Shown in pieces: positions 42,301-54,103 of a DNA stretch of 64,000 bases; position 1 is the stretch's first letter; every line of letters begins with the position of its first letter. The position numbers were made by a program, and so were the translations under genes. The stretch spans positions 3,146,467 through 3,210,466 of the forward strand of contig CM035305.1 in NCBI GenBank assembly GCA_002900995.3. Reading direction: 5' to 3'. The notes beneath the pieces were generated by a model. The model was not told the DNA's origin and searched no databases. It saw nothing but the letters and a program-made list of their open reading frames with translations. This DNA comes from Ganoderma boninense. Lineage: Eukaryota; Basidiomycota; Agaricomycetes; Polyporales; Polyporaceae.

Positions 42301-44411
42301 GGGGAGGGGTTGATGAGATGGAGAAGCCTGTTGAGGCGGTCGATCCAATCGTCTTCTTCATCGGCCGTTGAGTCGTCGCCATCGAGTGGCTGGGGTCGAC
42401 GTCGAGAGAGGCCGTCTGGGCCATGCAACGTCCCGGGGACATGTACAAGTTGGAAATGGAACATGTGGATGGTGACGATCCAGCGGTTGATAGTGGCGCT
42501 GGGAGCTTCGTCGGGGTTGTTGAGCATGCCTTGGATGTACCTCGCATCGACCTCGACGATGAGGTTGCGGATGCCGATGAGCCATCGCTTGCAAGCCTTG
42601 AGAGCACGGTATAAGCCGTAGATCTCGAGTTTTGCCTGCGAATAGCCTGACTCGCGCGCGTTGAGGACGATTGAGCCGAACCGTGCATAGAAGCGACGAG
42701 ATGGGTCCTCGAGGTCACATTGTGCGAGCAGGTAGCCCACGGCAATGTACGAGGTGTCCACAGCAAGGACGACCTCTGCCGGCGAGCTATAGTCGATTGG
42801 CCGGAGTGCTGGAGACTTGATGAGCGCGTTCTTGAGGTCGTCCATCGCCTGCACTTGCGCTGGACCCCACACGAACTTGACACCCTTTTGAGTGAGTTGC
42901 GTGAGTGGCCAGGCTCGCTTGCCGAAGTTCTGTATAAACGTTCGGGCGACACCAACGGTCCCGAGGAATGCACGAATGTCAGAGACATTATAGCAGGGTC
43001 CCCAGTTAATGATCTTGGCGAAGTTGCTTGGCTCAGGGACACGACCCGCGTACGTACAGCGGTGTCCGACAACTGTATACTCCGCCGCTATCAGTATTGA
43101 CTTGATGCCGGAGAACGTACCTCCACAATATCGCATGCGCTGTATGACGCGATTGACATTGTTGAGATGTTCCCATACGAACCGGCGAATGCCAGGGTTC
43201 TCCGGGTGCGTCTCGTAGCCGCCGTTGGACAGCTCGTAACGTGTTGCTGGGCCGCGCACAGGGACGTCGTCGATAAATGGCTGCGTAATGTGCGGGATCT
43301 CTGCCTGTAAAATATAGCAAATATCCTCGTGAAACACGGGTACTGAGTTAGTCCATCCCATGGGTAGTGTAACAAGACGACGCGCGCCGAAGGGCGTTTG
43401 AAACGTGGTGAGATCGCGCGACTCCTCTGCAATCTTGCGTTCGTCGTAACCGACGTAGAGGTCGAGGGCACCTCCGCAAGCGCGACCAGCAAAGCTCTCG
43501 GCGAGCTGCTCAGTGAATGGGGGAACACCGGAGTGCGCGATCGTAACGGCATTGAGAGGCTCAAGAGAATGAACAAGACAGAGGGACTTGCCATCCTTCT
43601 TAACAACCATAAACCACCGGGAGCGGTAAGCCGAGTTAGAGGGCTCGTACACGCCTGCTGCTTCCTTGCGGTGAATAACGTTGCAGACCTCTTCGAAAAG
43701 GCCAGGAGGGATAGGGATGTTGCACTGTACCCACGGACGGTGTGGGACAGTAGGGATGATGACCGGCGGAAAGAAGTCTTCACGGAACTGGCCACGCTCG
43801 CTGTCGTTCCAGGCAAAGGCGTCGTTTTGTTGCATGTAGATCTGATGGAGGAGGGCGTGCTCTTCCGGCCAGAGGAAGTCACCTATGTGGAGCTCGTCAA
43901 TCTGACTCTTACGCTCCTCGGTGTAACGACCAGTGGGCTGGAATGGCGGCGGGTGAGGCAAGAGCAGCGGCATGTCAGCGAGTGGATCGCCGTCGATTGT
44001 GCGCAGGATGCGGAATTGGTCTGGCAGCGGTGCGAGCACCGGCTTGACCTTTTTGGCGACAGGCTTGTACCTGCGAGAGTTAGCATAAACCGGCACAGAG
44101 GAATCAGAGAAGGAAGCAGATAGAAATGGAGTGGTGGTGCGGTCGAGAACATGAGAATGGATGGAAAATATGGGAACAGTCTGAGAGGCTGGCACTGCAG
44201 TCGCGGTATACGACGCTGAGAGAAAGACGGGATCAGGAGCATGGTTGTAGAACGAGGTGTAGGGAAAGGAAGGGTCCGAGAGTGAGTCGCAGCCAAGAAC
44301 GGATGGGTTACAAGTGGAAAGATAAAGCAGATCGAGATGACGAGAAGCGTCAAAGTCTGAATCGAGGAGAGAAAAGGCGTCGATAGAAAGGGTATCTGGC
44401 TGGCCAGGCAC
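42301..44411 (-). pseudogene. Gypsy-1 reverse transcriptase and RNase H
   Basis: A long open frame on the minus strand. RT landmarks: IPTVPHRPWVQCNIPIPPGL, YRSRWFMVVKKDGKSLCLVH, LDLYVGYDERKIAEESRDLT, FQTPFGARRLVTLPMGWTNS, and the catalytic box FIDD (in QPFIDDVPVRGP) instead of YVDD. Then the connection (AFLGTVGVARTFIQNFGKRA) and RNase H (VVLAVDTSYIAVGYLLAQ, VEVDARYIQGMLNNP, VHVPGTLHGPDGLSRR). The FIDD box and SRDLTTFQTPFG variant are typical of a large Agaricomycete Gypsy lineage. The frame ends where the Gypsy-3 LTR enters at 42295; the integrase continues at 37245. The catalytic residues are intact. Confidence 0.85.
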
Positions 44412-44452
44412 GCTGCTAAGAATCAGCGCAACTTCGCCATCCTCTGGCGCGA

Positions 44453-45523
44453 TTAGGTCCTCGAGCCTACTCGAAAACCTGAGCCCCGAGTGGAGCTGCT
44501 GGCACGAGAGAACTGCGGCTCGATCTGAGGCAGCGTTGGGATGGTGGAGACAATGTCGGAGTTGGGGTCGTGTAGCGTGATAGTCTGTGAACCGTCCGAG
44601 TTAGTGCGCACAACACTCGACGTGAGGATATCAAACGGCCGTCCCAAAAGGACATCGTAAGCGGGCGAACGGATAACGTGGATCTGAAGGTAGACCACCA
44701 TCGAACCGAAGCGAATGGAGACGTTCCGGGCCAGACCGAGAGACATGTCGACCTCGCCGTTTGCACTCTGCATCTCCAAGCGAATCGATGGGTCGTAGTC
44801 GAGGCCGAGAGTGTGACAGAGGCCCTCCGACATCGAGATGATGGCCGAGCCACTGTCGTGGATGCACGAGACGTGTGTGTCGTTCGCGAACCGACCCTCG
44901 ATTGCGCGTACCGACGCCGACTCGAGTGCAACGCGGAGGGGGACTGGTTCCTGACCGGGTGGGAGGTCGCAGAGGTACAACTCGTAGGGGTCCGGCAGGA
45001 CGATCGCACCTGGGGGTGGAACGGAGCGGGCGGTATGCTCGAAGGTTGCTGGCATAGAGGATAGGAGCGACTCCTTTACGCTGGAGGTCGTGGGGAGTGG
45101 CTGAATGTTGTCGTGACTGAATGGGAGACCGTTGTTTGCGGCGGGGTAGGCATCTTGCGAAAGGACGGGTTCAGCGGCATGGGGTATGCGACGGGACGAG
45201 CAAGTATCGCGGACTTGGTTGCGGACATCTGGAGCGATGGCGAGGAGCTCTTCTTGGCTAAGAGTGATGGGAAGCTCCATGCTCCGCTTGAAGACATTTG
45301 CCGCATGTCGAGGGTGGTAGACAGGAGCTTGTGAACAATACGCCGGGTCTTGCTTCTTGAGTGGTGCGCCAGGTCGCGGCGGCGGCAAGCCGAAATTGCG
45401 CTGGTGTGGTGGGGCGTATGTCGCATCGCGCACGCCCGCGTAAGGGTGTTCGGGAAGCTTCGGAGGGGGCGCACTGGGCTGTGCAGCAGCGGATGGCGGA
45501 GCCAACACTGAACTCGACGCCAA
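44453..45523 (-). pseudogene. Gypsy-1 protease region
   Basis: Minus-strand frame with a retropepsin-like site: VSCIHDSGSAIISMSEGLCH (Asp-Ser-Gly) and VIRSPAYDVLLGRPFDILTS, the second flap/ILG-type motif. The N-terminal part links to gag (NVFKRSMELPITLSQEELLA). It is offset from the RT frame by a shift near 44430, so Gag-Pro and Pol may have been joined by frameshifting or the copy is broken. Confidence 0.75.
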
Positions 45524-45526
45524 TGG

Positions 45527-47442
45527 CTAGGAAGCCACTGACGGGAGCTCAAAGCGGTGCCGCTCGCCTGTTGGCTGTGGTGCCGATTGCGCTGTATCTG
45601 TGGGGGCATTAGTAGCATCTACGCTTGAGGCAGGCGGAGAAATGGGAGCGGAAGAGGCTGAAGGCTCCTCGAAACGGACAGTGCGACGCTGAGCCCGTTC
45701 CGCACGCGCGCGTGACTGGTCGGCAGCCTGTTGTACCACACTGCGCTGCGTCTCACGCTGGCGCTCTAGGGCGAGGATCTCCTGGCACATGTGGTCGATC
45801 CGTCGGTCGTAGTCGAGGTCGTGGATGAGTCCGCCACTGAATGTTGTTGCGGTACGGGGATGGTCGGCGGCGAGGTACGTTGGACTTGACTGACCGAATG
45901 CTGGCTGCGCGCGGACAACAGGCTCGAAGAGGAGCTGCTGAACCGCTGGGCCAGCATTCACCCGTGCTTCAGGATAAATGCGGTGGTACTCTTGAATGCG
46001 TTCACGGAGGGTGTTGCCTTGGATGCCAGAGGGAACGAAGCTGCCGGATGGGAGGACGACCTTGTTCTGATCGTTACGCTTGATGAGACCAGCGACGATG
46101 TCGATGTCGACTTGCGGGCAGCGCGGGATGGTGTGTGCCGGATCGCCGCAGTAGTGACAGGTCCGGAGAGTCATCGCCGGCATCGCAGAATTGGCGGGGG
46201 CTGGCATATGCGGAGGGAGCTGTCGTGCTGCCGGGCCAAGAGCAGTCGGAGCTTGTGTGTTGAACTGCTGTCGCTGCATTTGCATGAATGCCGTAGTTAT
46301 CACCTTTATAGCCTCGGTCATGTCGGCAAGCTCAGACTTGATTGGCGACCACACGGATGTTGAAGGCGTAGAACCTGTGGTAGCTGCCGAGATGGCGTTA
46401 GCAGTGAATGAAGCAGGAATTGCAGCCTCGAGAATGTGTTTTACGGTTGCGGACACTTGAGCAACCGAAAACTTTTGCCTAGGCCACATAACGTCAGCAT
46501 GAACAATTCGCAGACGCTCTAGCACCTTTTCCTGAAGCAGCTGTTGGAACCCTTGCAAAAACATCTCATCGCGGTCGTCCTCTCGCAGATAGAGGCCAGT
46601 CACGAGGACGTGGGCAATATCTCGGAATTTGCGCGAGTAGTCATTGAAGGCCTTGATTGAGTGGATGCCAGACCGGGCGGTCATGTGGACGAGCATCTCG
46701 AGGTCACTGAGCGAGAACAATGTCTTGCCGTCGACACCGATATATTCCGCAAGTACTGCTTTCTTGAATGCGGCATACGTGTGTTGCTGTGGGTCGCCGC
46801 CGGTTGGCATGTTGACAAACTCTGAGAGATTGCGCCAGATGTTCTTCTCTGAGTCGGGAGCGTATCGTACTGCGTGATCCTTCTGTTCGCGATTGTCCGT
46901 GACACCTGCGAGCCTGAAGCAGAACTCGAGATCTTCGAAGAAGCCGGATATTGATCGCATGTCGGCACTGGGGTCGAAGGCGGGCGTGCTGCTGGTGCCG
47001 CGCGGTGGCATGTGGTATGTTGGTGCCGCCATTGCCGCAAGTTGTTGCTGTTGTTGTTGGAGTAGGGTGCCGAAAATAGGAAGGAAGGATGGAAGGTCGG
47101 TACCTGGGATAGTGGGCGGGAGGAAAGGCACTGATCCGGGGGAACGTCCGAGAGAGTCGAGGATCGCCGGGAATGAGGCTGTGTTGATGGATTGGCAGAA
47201 GCGGTCGGCGTGGGTGTGCGAAAGAGGAGCCGGAGTGCTTCTTCGTCAGAGTCGACGTCGGGAAGGTTGTTGTGGGTGGCAAGTGGCGAGGGGACGGTGT
47301 CGAAAAGGTCGGATGAATGTTCAGAAGCTGGCGAGTCGGCACGTAGCTCTGCGAGGAACGCTTCACGTTGTGTTTTGCGCTGCTCCGAGCCACGGGTTGT
47401 ACGAGTCGTGATGACGAAGGAGTTGGTTCCAAGAGGTTGCAG
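45527..47442 (-). pseudogene. Gypsy-1 gag with CCHC zinc knuckle
   Basis: Minus-strand frames. The main one (to 47131) has a capsid-like region (FFEDLEFCFRLAGVTDNREQ, LGVDGK-type turn AEYIGVDGKTLFSLSDLEML) and a zinc knuckle CHYCGDPAHTIPRC. The N-terminal part is in another frame (TRGSEQRKTQREAFLAELRA), so one shift occurs around 47170. At 47447 gag meets the Copia; on the far side (53148 on) it continues to the LTR (TSSPSLYPIGDFPP), in frame with LLQPLGTNSFVI here. Confidence 0.75.
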
Positions 47443-47447
47443 GAGGG

Positions 47448-47970
47448 TAAAGGAGCGTGTACCTGTAGCGAGCAAGGTAAAGCCTCAGTATGGCACGCAG
47501 GGATGCGAGTGCAAGACTGTATTGACCTGTAGCGAGCAAGGTAAAGCTACAAGTAACTAATTAGTACAGGCTCTAATCAACAGTAGACGAGATGGCTCAC
47601 CCTCAGTATGGCACGCAGGGATGCGAGTGCAAGACTGAGGGCGACGAGGCTACGAGTGCGGGTATAAGTGACGGTCGCGGGTAAGGTACGGGACGAAACG
47701 CGATCGGCACTGCAGTACGCGAAATACTAAATAAGGTAACTATACGGGACGCCCGGACGTGAGCGCTGGCGGATACTAACGAACGGGGTGACAGGAGGCA
47801 GGGCACGTCACGGGCACAGATAAAACGAGAGAAAACACATGCACATACATACGGAGAACACCGGGAACACGGAGACACGGGAGTCCGAGGAAAGAACAGA
47901 ACATACGGGTATAGTACGGCAAGCGGCCGGACGGCGGCGCGCCCGCCTGCTTCGGCTTGATGTTCCAACA
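47448..47970 (-). repeat. Copia-1 3' LTR
   Basis: In element sense it runs TGTTGGAACATC to CGCTCCTTTA, ending TA rather than CA. Preceded (47971-47979) by the purine tract GCGAGGGAG. It contains two internal direct repeats: ACCTGTAGCGAGCAAGGTAA and TCAGTATGGCACGCAGGGAT each occur twice. Confidence 0.95.
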
Positions 47971-47983
47971 CTCCCTCGCAAGC

Positions 47984-50900
47984 CTAGAGCAGGCCGAGAG
48001 AGACAGCGAAATGTTTGACCTTCGGCAAAGGGAGCGCCTTCGTAAGCACGTCGGCGACCATGTCCTCGGTCGGGCAATAAATGAGTTTGATCTTCTTGTC
48101 CTCGACGATCCACCGGATGAAATGGAAGCGGATGTCGATGTGTTTCGTACGGGCGTGATATTGGTGGTCCTTTGTCAGGGCGATGGCGGACTGGTTGTCA
48201 CTGTAGAGCGGCGTGGCCTCGACGAATGGGGCAAAGATCTGACCAATGAGAGAGCGAAGCCAGACGGCCTCCTTGGCGGCGTGTGTGACCGCGACGTACT
48301 CCGATTCAGTCGTCGACAAGGAGATGAGTTCCTGTTTCTTCGAAGCCCAGGACACAGCGCCGCCATCAATCAGGAAAGCATAGCCTGAGACAGCGCGCCA
48401 GTCATCATGCATGGACCCGTCGGCGTCCGAATAACCAACGAGGTCTAGATCCCTCGCGCCGTATGTAAGGCGGAGGTTCTTAGTGCCACTGAGGTAGCGG
48501 AAGACACGCTTGCATGCTTCCCAGTGCGCGCGCCCGGAGTTTTCGAGAAAGCGCGACAACACTGAGACAGCGTACGTGATGTCGGGACGAGTGCCCATCG
48601 ACGCGTACTGCAACGAGCCGACCACCTCGCGGTACGGGACGTTGCGCATCTCCGCCACCTCGGCCGTCGTCTTAGGAGACTGCTCAGCCGTCAGCTGAAC
48701 ATGAGGGTCCATAGGCATCGAAAGAGGCTTAGCATCCTCCAGTCCATAATGACGGATGATGGCCTCAATGTACGCCGTCTGAGACAAAGACAGAGTGCGC
48801 GCGGAGCGATCACGAATCACCGCGAAGCCCAGAATCCAATGGATCTCGCCCTCATCTGAAATCTCGAACGCCTCACGCAGCTTGGTCTTAACCTCAACAA
48901 CGAGCGCCATGCAAGACGCTACAATCGTCAAGTCGTCGACATGGGCCACAATGATGATCAGGTCCGTCCCGTCAATGCGATAGAACACGGCCTGATCAAC
49001 GTCGCACAGCTTCATGCCAAGCAGCTATGCAAGAACACGGCGCAGCTTCATGTGCCAATGTCTCGCACTCTGGCGCAGGCCATACAAAGGACGGAGCAGG
49101 CGCAACGCCAGAGTGGGATCATCAGTGAGCTGGACGCCTGGCGGCACGGACATATACACGACCTCGTTGTCATCGAACTCACCATTAAGAAAGGCTGACT
49201 TCACGTCAACCTGGTGCACCTCGAAGTCCTCGCGGTTGGCGATCGAGAGCACGGTGCGCATGGACGCAGTTCGCGCGACCGGAGCCCAGGTGTTGAAAAA
49301 GGTCTGGCCGTAGACCTGCGTGAACCCTCGAGCCACAAGCCGAGCGCGATACCCGGAGACGTTCCCGGCGGCATCCTTCTTCGCATGAAAGACCCACTTG
49401 TTATCGACGACGTCGGTTCCGGGCGGGGGACGTTCAAGCCTCCAGGTGCCGTGCTTCTCGAGCGCAGCGAGCTCCTCGCGCATTGCTTGTTCCCAACGTG
49501 GCCACTCGGGGCGACGCCTCGCCTCGGCGAGCGTAAGCGGGTCTAAGCCCTCCTCCTTCGCCTGCGCAGCAGCCATCGCGACTCCGCTCACCTCCTCAGT
49601 CAACAGCTCCTCAACCACCTTCTCCTCATCGGTCTCCTGGACGCGTACACCTCGCGGCAGCTTGGTGTCGACGGCGCGACCCTCAATGATGTCGCGCACC
49701 TTCTGCGAGGGCTTTCGCGCACGAGTGGGGCGACCGACAGGCTCGGTGATAGGCGTCGTGACGTCAGTTGCAGACGTGGGCTCAGGCTCAGGAGTCTCGG
49801 TGACGGGTGCAGGCTCAGGGGACGCGGGCTTGTCCTCCAGCTCTTCCTCCTCCCCCTCAAGCTCGGCGTCATCGTCAGCGAAGGGCGCGGGCAGGTTCAG
49901 CGCAGCGAAACGCACGTTGCGCTCCACTGTTACAGAGCGGCGCTCCGGCCAGTAGACTCGATGGCCCTTGCTTTGTGGGTCGAACCCGACCCAGCGCGCT
50001 GCGATAGCACGCTCGCCGACCTTGCCAGAGGACGTGTCGTGGACCCACACTTGCGAGCCCCAGATTGGGATGCCAGACATGTTGGGCGGGGTCCCCGTGA
50101 GCGCCTCGAAGGGGGTGCGACCGTTGAGTGCCTTGGTGGACGTCCGGTTCTTGAGCCAGATGGCGTGCAAGAGGGCCTCGCCCCAGAGGAAACGCGGGAG
50201 TCCAGAGGCGATGAGCATGGCGCGCACCTTTTCCATGACGGTGCGGTTCAGCCGTTTGGACACGCCGGCATGCTCATGGGTGTCGTGGACGGAGAGCTTG
50301 ATCTCGACGCCGCGAGCGTCGAGATGGGCTAAGAACTCGTCGGATAGGTACTCGCCGCCGCGGTCGATGTTCAGTGCGCGTATGCGAATGCCCTCGTGGG
50401 TCTCAAGCCACGCCTCGTACGAGACGTAACAGTCGAAGGCCTCGGACTTCTTTCGCATGAGGTAGATGGTGCTGAAGCGGGTCGCGTCGTCGGTGAAGCT
50501 TATGTAGTACTTGCGTCCGCCGAGCGTCGCAACGCGCGCGGGTCCCCAGGTGTCAGAGTGAGTTTCGTCACCGAGGGCCTCCGCCCGCTCGCCCTCTCGT
50601 TGCTTCGGAACGGGCTTGCAGGTGGACTTCGCGCGGATGCACGCTTCGCATGGCTGAGACTCGGAATCGGGCGACGGGACTAGCTTCACGCCGGTGATGA
50701 AGCCTCGCGCGACCAGCTCGCGGATCGCGCGAATAGGGATGTGAGCGAAACGGCGGTGTGCCTCCATCTCAGTTAAGACCTCGACCTTCGAGGCAGCGGC
50801 ACCGGTGGGAGCCTCCGCATCGTCAACTCGGTCGCGGCGCACAAGGTACAGCCCGCCGGTCTTTGGGATTTTGCCGACTGTTGAGCCCTCGGGGTCGACG

Positions 50901-52507
50901 ATGACGCAATGACCGTCCGAGAAAGTCGTAGTATAGCCGGCGTCGTCGATGCGGCCAACTGAGATGAGGTTGTAGCCTGCCTCTGGCGTGTAGAGGACAT
51001 TTCTGAGGCGGATGTTCGAATCCGCGGCGGTCCCGTTTGGTACGGGGATGACCATCTCTCCAACACCTTCAGCGTAGAAGGGCTGCTGGTTCGCGGCGTT
51101 GAGTGTCATCTTCGTCTCCGAGAAGGAAACAAAATCCTGGCGGTGAGGGGACATATGATGGCTCGCGCCCGAGTCATAGAGATCGACTGGCTGGGAGGGC
51201 GTCGCGGCGTTGGTGACACTTGGAGGCACGACGGCAGCGGCGATGGTGACGTCAACGGGAGCAGCTTCTTCCTGCTCCCCCGGCCTTGGCAACTCCTCGA
51301 GCCAGGTAGCAATGCCGGCGAGACGCGTCGACAGAGGCACAGGTTCCGAACGCGGTGATGGCGACGGATTATTTGCGGTTTCGGCGGGGGAACCACGGCA
51401 GGGGCGACAGCCGTCCTCCGACGACTCCGTACTGTCGCTAACCAACTGCAACTCAGGCATGGAGCTGCTGTCGTCCGACCAAGCGTCACGCGCGGGCGCT
51501 GTGATCTCCACGGCGGGGGTGGCAACCCAAGCACCTGCTATGTTGTCGTCCTGAGTGATCGGCGACGGGATCGCGACGGCTCCAGTCCCAGCGGGGGCAG
51601 CGGGCTTTGGCGCAGGCGCATCCTTGCCCTTCGAGTCGTCCTTCTTCGGGCTCGGACATACCGCCTGCCTGTGGCCCGTTCCGCCACACGTCCAGCAGAC
51701 GCGGACGGGCTTCTTTGGCCCCGTTCGTCCCTTTGACTTGGGCTTCTCACTTGATTGGACCGCGGCTGCGATGCCGGGGTCCTTCGCCTTCGCCTTCGTC
51801 TTCTTGTCGAGCTGCCGCCTGTCCCACTCCTCGAGCGCCAGCTCCATAAGGAGGTCGGGGGCGATGACAGGTTTATCAGCTCCAGCGGCGGCTCCGGTTG
51901 CCGCTGCCGGGGTGGCAGTTGTCTGGACAGGGTTGAGACGTTGGGATAGTTTCGCAGTGGCGGAGAGTTGCGAGATGAAGGAAGAAAGCTCGGGGGGCAG
52001 GAAGGAGATGAGCATAGAAGCGTACTCGCCGTCGCTGATGGTGATCCCCACGTTCAAAAGCTCGTCGTAGGCAGCGCGGACGCGGTCGAACTCAGCATGA
52101 AGGTCGGCACCAGGCGTGGCGCGTAGGTTCATGAAGTCGGCACGGAGATTGGTGCGGTAGAGAAGCGACTTCTGTTGGAATTCGTCGCTGATCTTGGACC
52201 ACATGAGCGCAACGGTGTCGAGGCTTTCGTACTTCGAAAGGATGGCCTCGGGGATCTTCAGCGAAAGGAGGTACATGGCGGTGTTTTCTGCCTTGTTCCA
52301 CTCCTTAAGGACCTTCGTCTCGGTAGCGGTGGGCTTGTCCGGGTCGGCTGGTGTGGGGCACGGTGCCGTACCATCGAAGTGATCCCAGACTTCCTTCTGG
52401 CGGACGGCGATGATGAAGTGCCGCTTGAAGGAAACCCAGTTTTTGCCGCGGACTTCGAGCTTGTCGATGGCGTTGACGAAGTCGGCGAGAGACGTGGACG
52501 CGGACAT
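47984..52507 (-). CDS. Copia-1 Gag-Pol polyprotein, interrupted by one in-frame TAG
   Basis: ATG at 52505-52507; in-frame stop TAG at 49025-49027, after which the same frame goes on to 47984 (1160 + 3 + 343 codons). Domains in order: gag (NWVSFKRHFIIAVRQKEVWD), zinc knuckle CWTCGGTGHRQAVC, protease DSGASHHMSPHRQDF, integrase zinc domain (AHRRFAHIPIRAIRELVARG, CEACIRAKS), integrase core with Asp in SDTWGPARV and Asp in ALNIDRGGEYLSDEF; at the third catalytic position the sequence reads AGVSKRLNRT where the family has a Glu (AERLNRT-like). RT follows (WVFHAKKDAAGNVSGYRARL, VDVKSAFLNGE, AHVDDLTIVA) and RNase H (VGYSDADGSMHDDWRAVSGY). The stop splits RT between RRVLA and LLGMKLCDVDQAV. So this copy should not be autonomous. 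Confidence 0.9.
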
Positions 52508-52607
52508 GGTGCGGAGCGAGATCGGGCGTTCGATAGAAGCAGTGATGGACGGAGATACGGACGGACGATGGTGCGCGTGTGAGTCTTGCTGTTACGGCCT
52601 TCGCGCA

Positions 52608-52619
52608 GGGCTCATAACC
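52608..52619 (-). promoter_or_regulatory. Copia-1 primer-binding site
   Basis: GGTTATGAGCCC directly after the 5' LTR in element sense; this resembles the internal initiator-methionyl-tRNA sequence used by many Copia elements. Confidence 0.6.
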
Positions 52620-53142
52620 TAAAGGAGCGTGTACCTGTAGCGAGCAAGGTAAAGCCTCAGTATGGCACGCAGGGATGCGAGTGCAAGACTGTATTGACCT
52701 GTAGCGAGCAAGGTAAAGCTACAAGTAACTAATTAGTACAGGCTCTAATCAACAGTAGACGAGATGGCTCACCCTCAGTATGGCACGCAGGGATGCGAGT
52801 GCAAGACTGAGGGCGACGAGGCTACGAGTGCGGGTATAAGTGACGGTCGCGGGTAAGGTACGGGACGAAACGCGATCGGCACTGCAGTACGCGAAATACT
52901 AAATAAGGTAACTATACGGGACGCCCGGACGTGAGCGCTGGCGGATACTAACGAACGGGGTGACAGGAGGCAGGGCACGTCACGGGCACAGATAAAACGA
53001 GAGAAAACACATGCACATACATACGGAGAACACCGGGAACACGGAGACACGGGAGTCCGAGGAAAGAACAGAACATACGGGTATAGTACGGCAAGCGGCC
53101 GGACGGCGGCGCGCCCGCCTGCTTCGGCTTGATGTTCCAACA
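52620..53142 (-). repeat. Copia-1 5' LTR
   Basis: Same 523 bp as 47448-47970; followed outward by the GAGGG duplication. Confidence 0.95.
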
Positions 53143-53147
53143 GAGGG

Positions 53148-53264
53148 GGGAAGTCTCCAATAGGATAGAGACTGGGAGAGGAAGTGTTAAAAAGAAGAAT
53201 CAACTCGCCAGGAACAGAGGCTCTGAATCTTTTCAGATCAGGACCCTCGCGGTGTGCTCCAATT
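53148..53264 (-). mobile_element. Gypsy-1 leader between 5' LTR and the Copia insertion
   Basis: 117 bp in element sense: starts AATTGGAGCACACCGCGAGG right after the LTR (the probable primer site; tRNA not identified), then the first gag codons (VPGELILLFNTSSPSLYPIG). The reading frame passes across the Copia target duplication into 47442. Confidence 0.75.
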
Positions 53265-54103
53265 TGATGAACCTCAACACTCTGTGAGTGATCGGTCCAA
53301 AGGTGCGAGAGTCCGTCGAGCGTGCGCCTAGGGGAGGAAAAGGAAAGGGAAAAGAAATGGGAGCTGGTAGACAGAGGGGGGCGGAGGCAGGGGAAGAGCG
53401 TCGGAAAGACGCTTGGAACCAACGGTGTAGAGCGGAAAGAATAACAAGAAAACTATTGTCGAATGCTTGAGAGGACCTAAGGAGCCGGACGGGATGTCTG
53501 TCGTGGCCGGGGGTGCGCTGTGCAGCACCCAACAATCGCGACTTGTGGGACGAGGGCGGGACGCACACGGGCACCAAACAGAAGTCGGGAGACGCTGAAA
53601 CGGGAGGCGGAAGTCGAGGTCGGAAGACGAGAGAGGAGGTGGCGAAAGATGAGAGCACGCGATATTTGAGTCAAGCAGAGAGAGAGAGATAGATTTTTAG
53701 AGAGAGAGTGGGGTGGTGGTGGTACGGGAGATACAGGAGGTTGATAAAATTTACGAACATAGGAAAGCCGGCATTCCGGGCGGCTGTGCAGCGGGCTGCG
53801 TACTGTATGAGATGGCGAGATGGCTATGTCGCGGTCTACAACTAACTACTAGGTCATCTCGGGGGCTTGTACCATAACACTAGCTAACTACGCATTTTGT
53901 AGTGCCTGTCTGACCTGTCCGAAGCTCGAAACCAAAAGGGAACCAAAAGGAGCCAACACAGACTCGGGATACGAATGAAAGGGAGGATGATGCGCTTATC
54001 TAGCAGAGCGGCGGGGGCATGCGGATCGCAGGTACGTCGTGGCGGAAGACTTCGGGTGGCTCGTTTGCACGGTTTCCCGCGCAGACAGCCGGGATACCCA
54101 TCA
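53265..54103 (-). repeat. Gypsy-1 5' LTR (839 bp)
   Basis: Inverted partner of 33097-33934. The outer flank GCGG (54104-54107) is the complement of the CCGC after the 3' LTR. Both lie in the same LINE codons, so they are two ends of one insertion. Confidence 0.9.

Larger units (their letters stand above)
47448..53142 (-). mobile_element. Copia-1: full-length 5.7-kb Copia retrotransposon with identical-looking LTRs
   Basis: LTRs 47448-47970 and 52620-53142 (523 bp each) show no difference when read side by side. Target duplication GAGGG at 47443-47447 and 53143-53147. The order gag, protease, integrase, RT, RNase H in one frame is that of Ty1/Copia. The primer site after the 5' LTR is GGTTATGAGCCCTG, the initiator-tRNA-Met-type site. 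It lies within Gypsy-1 gag and must be younger than Gypsy-1. Confidence 0.95.

Noticed and set aside
42720..49955. Several plus-strand frames over Gypsy-1 and Copia-1 (for example 43398-44123, 49398-49955)
   Set aside because: They lie antisense to clear gag-pol coding sequence and have no motifs of their own.
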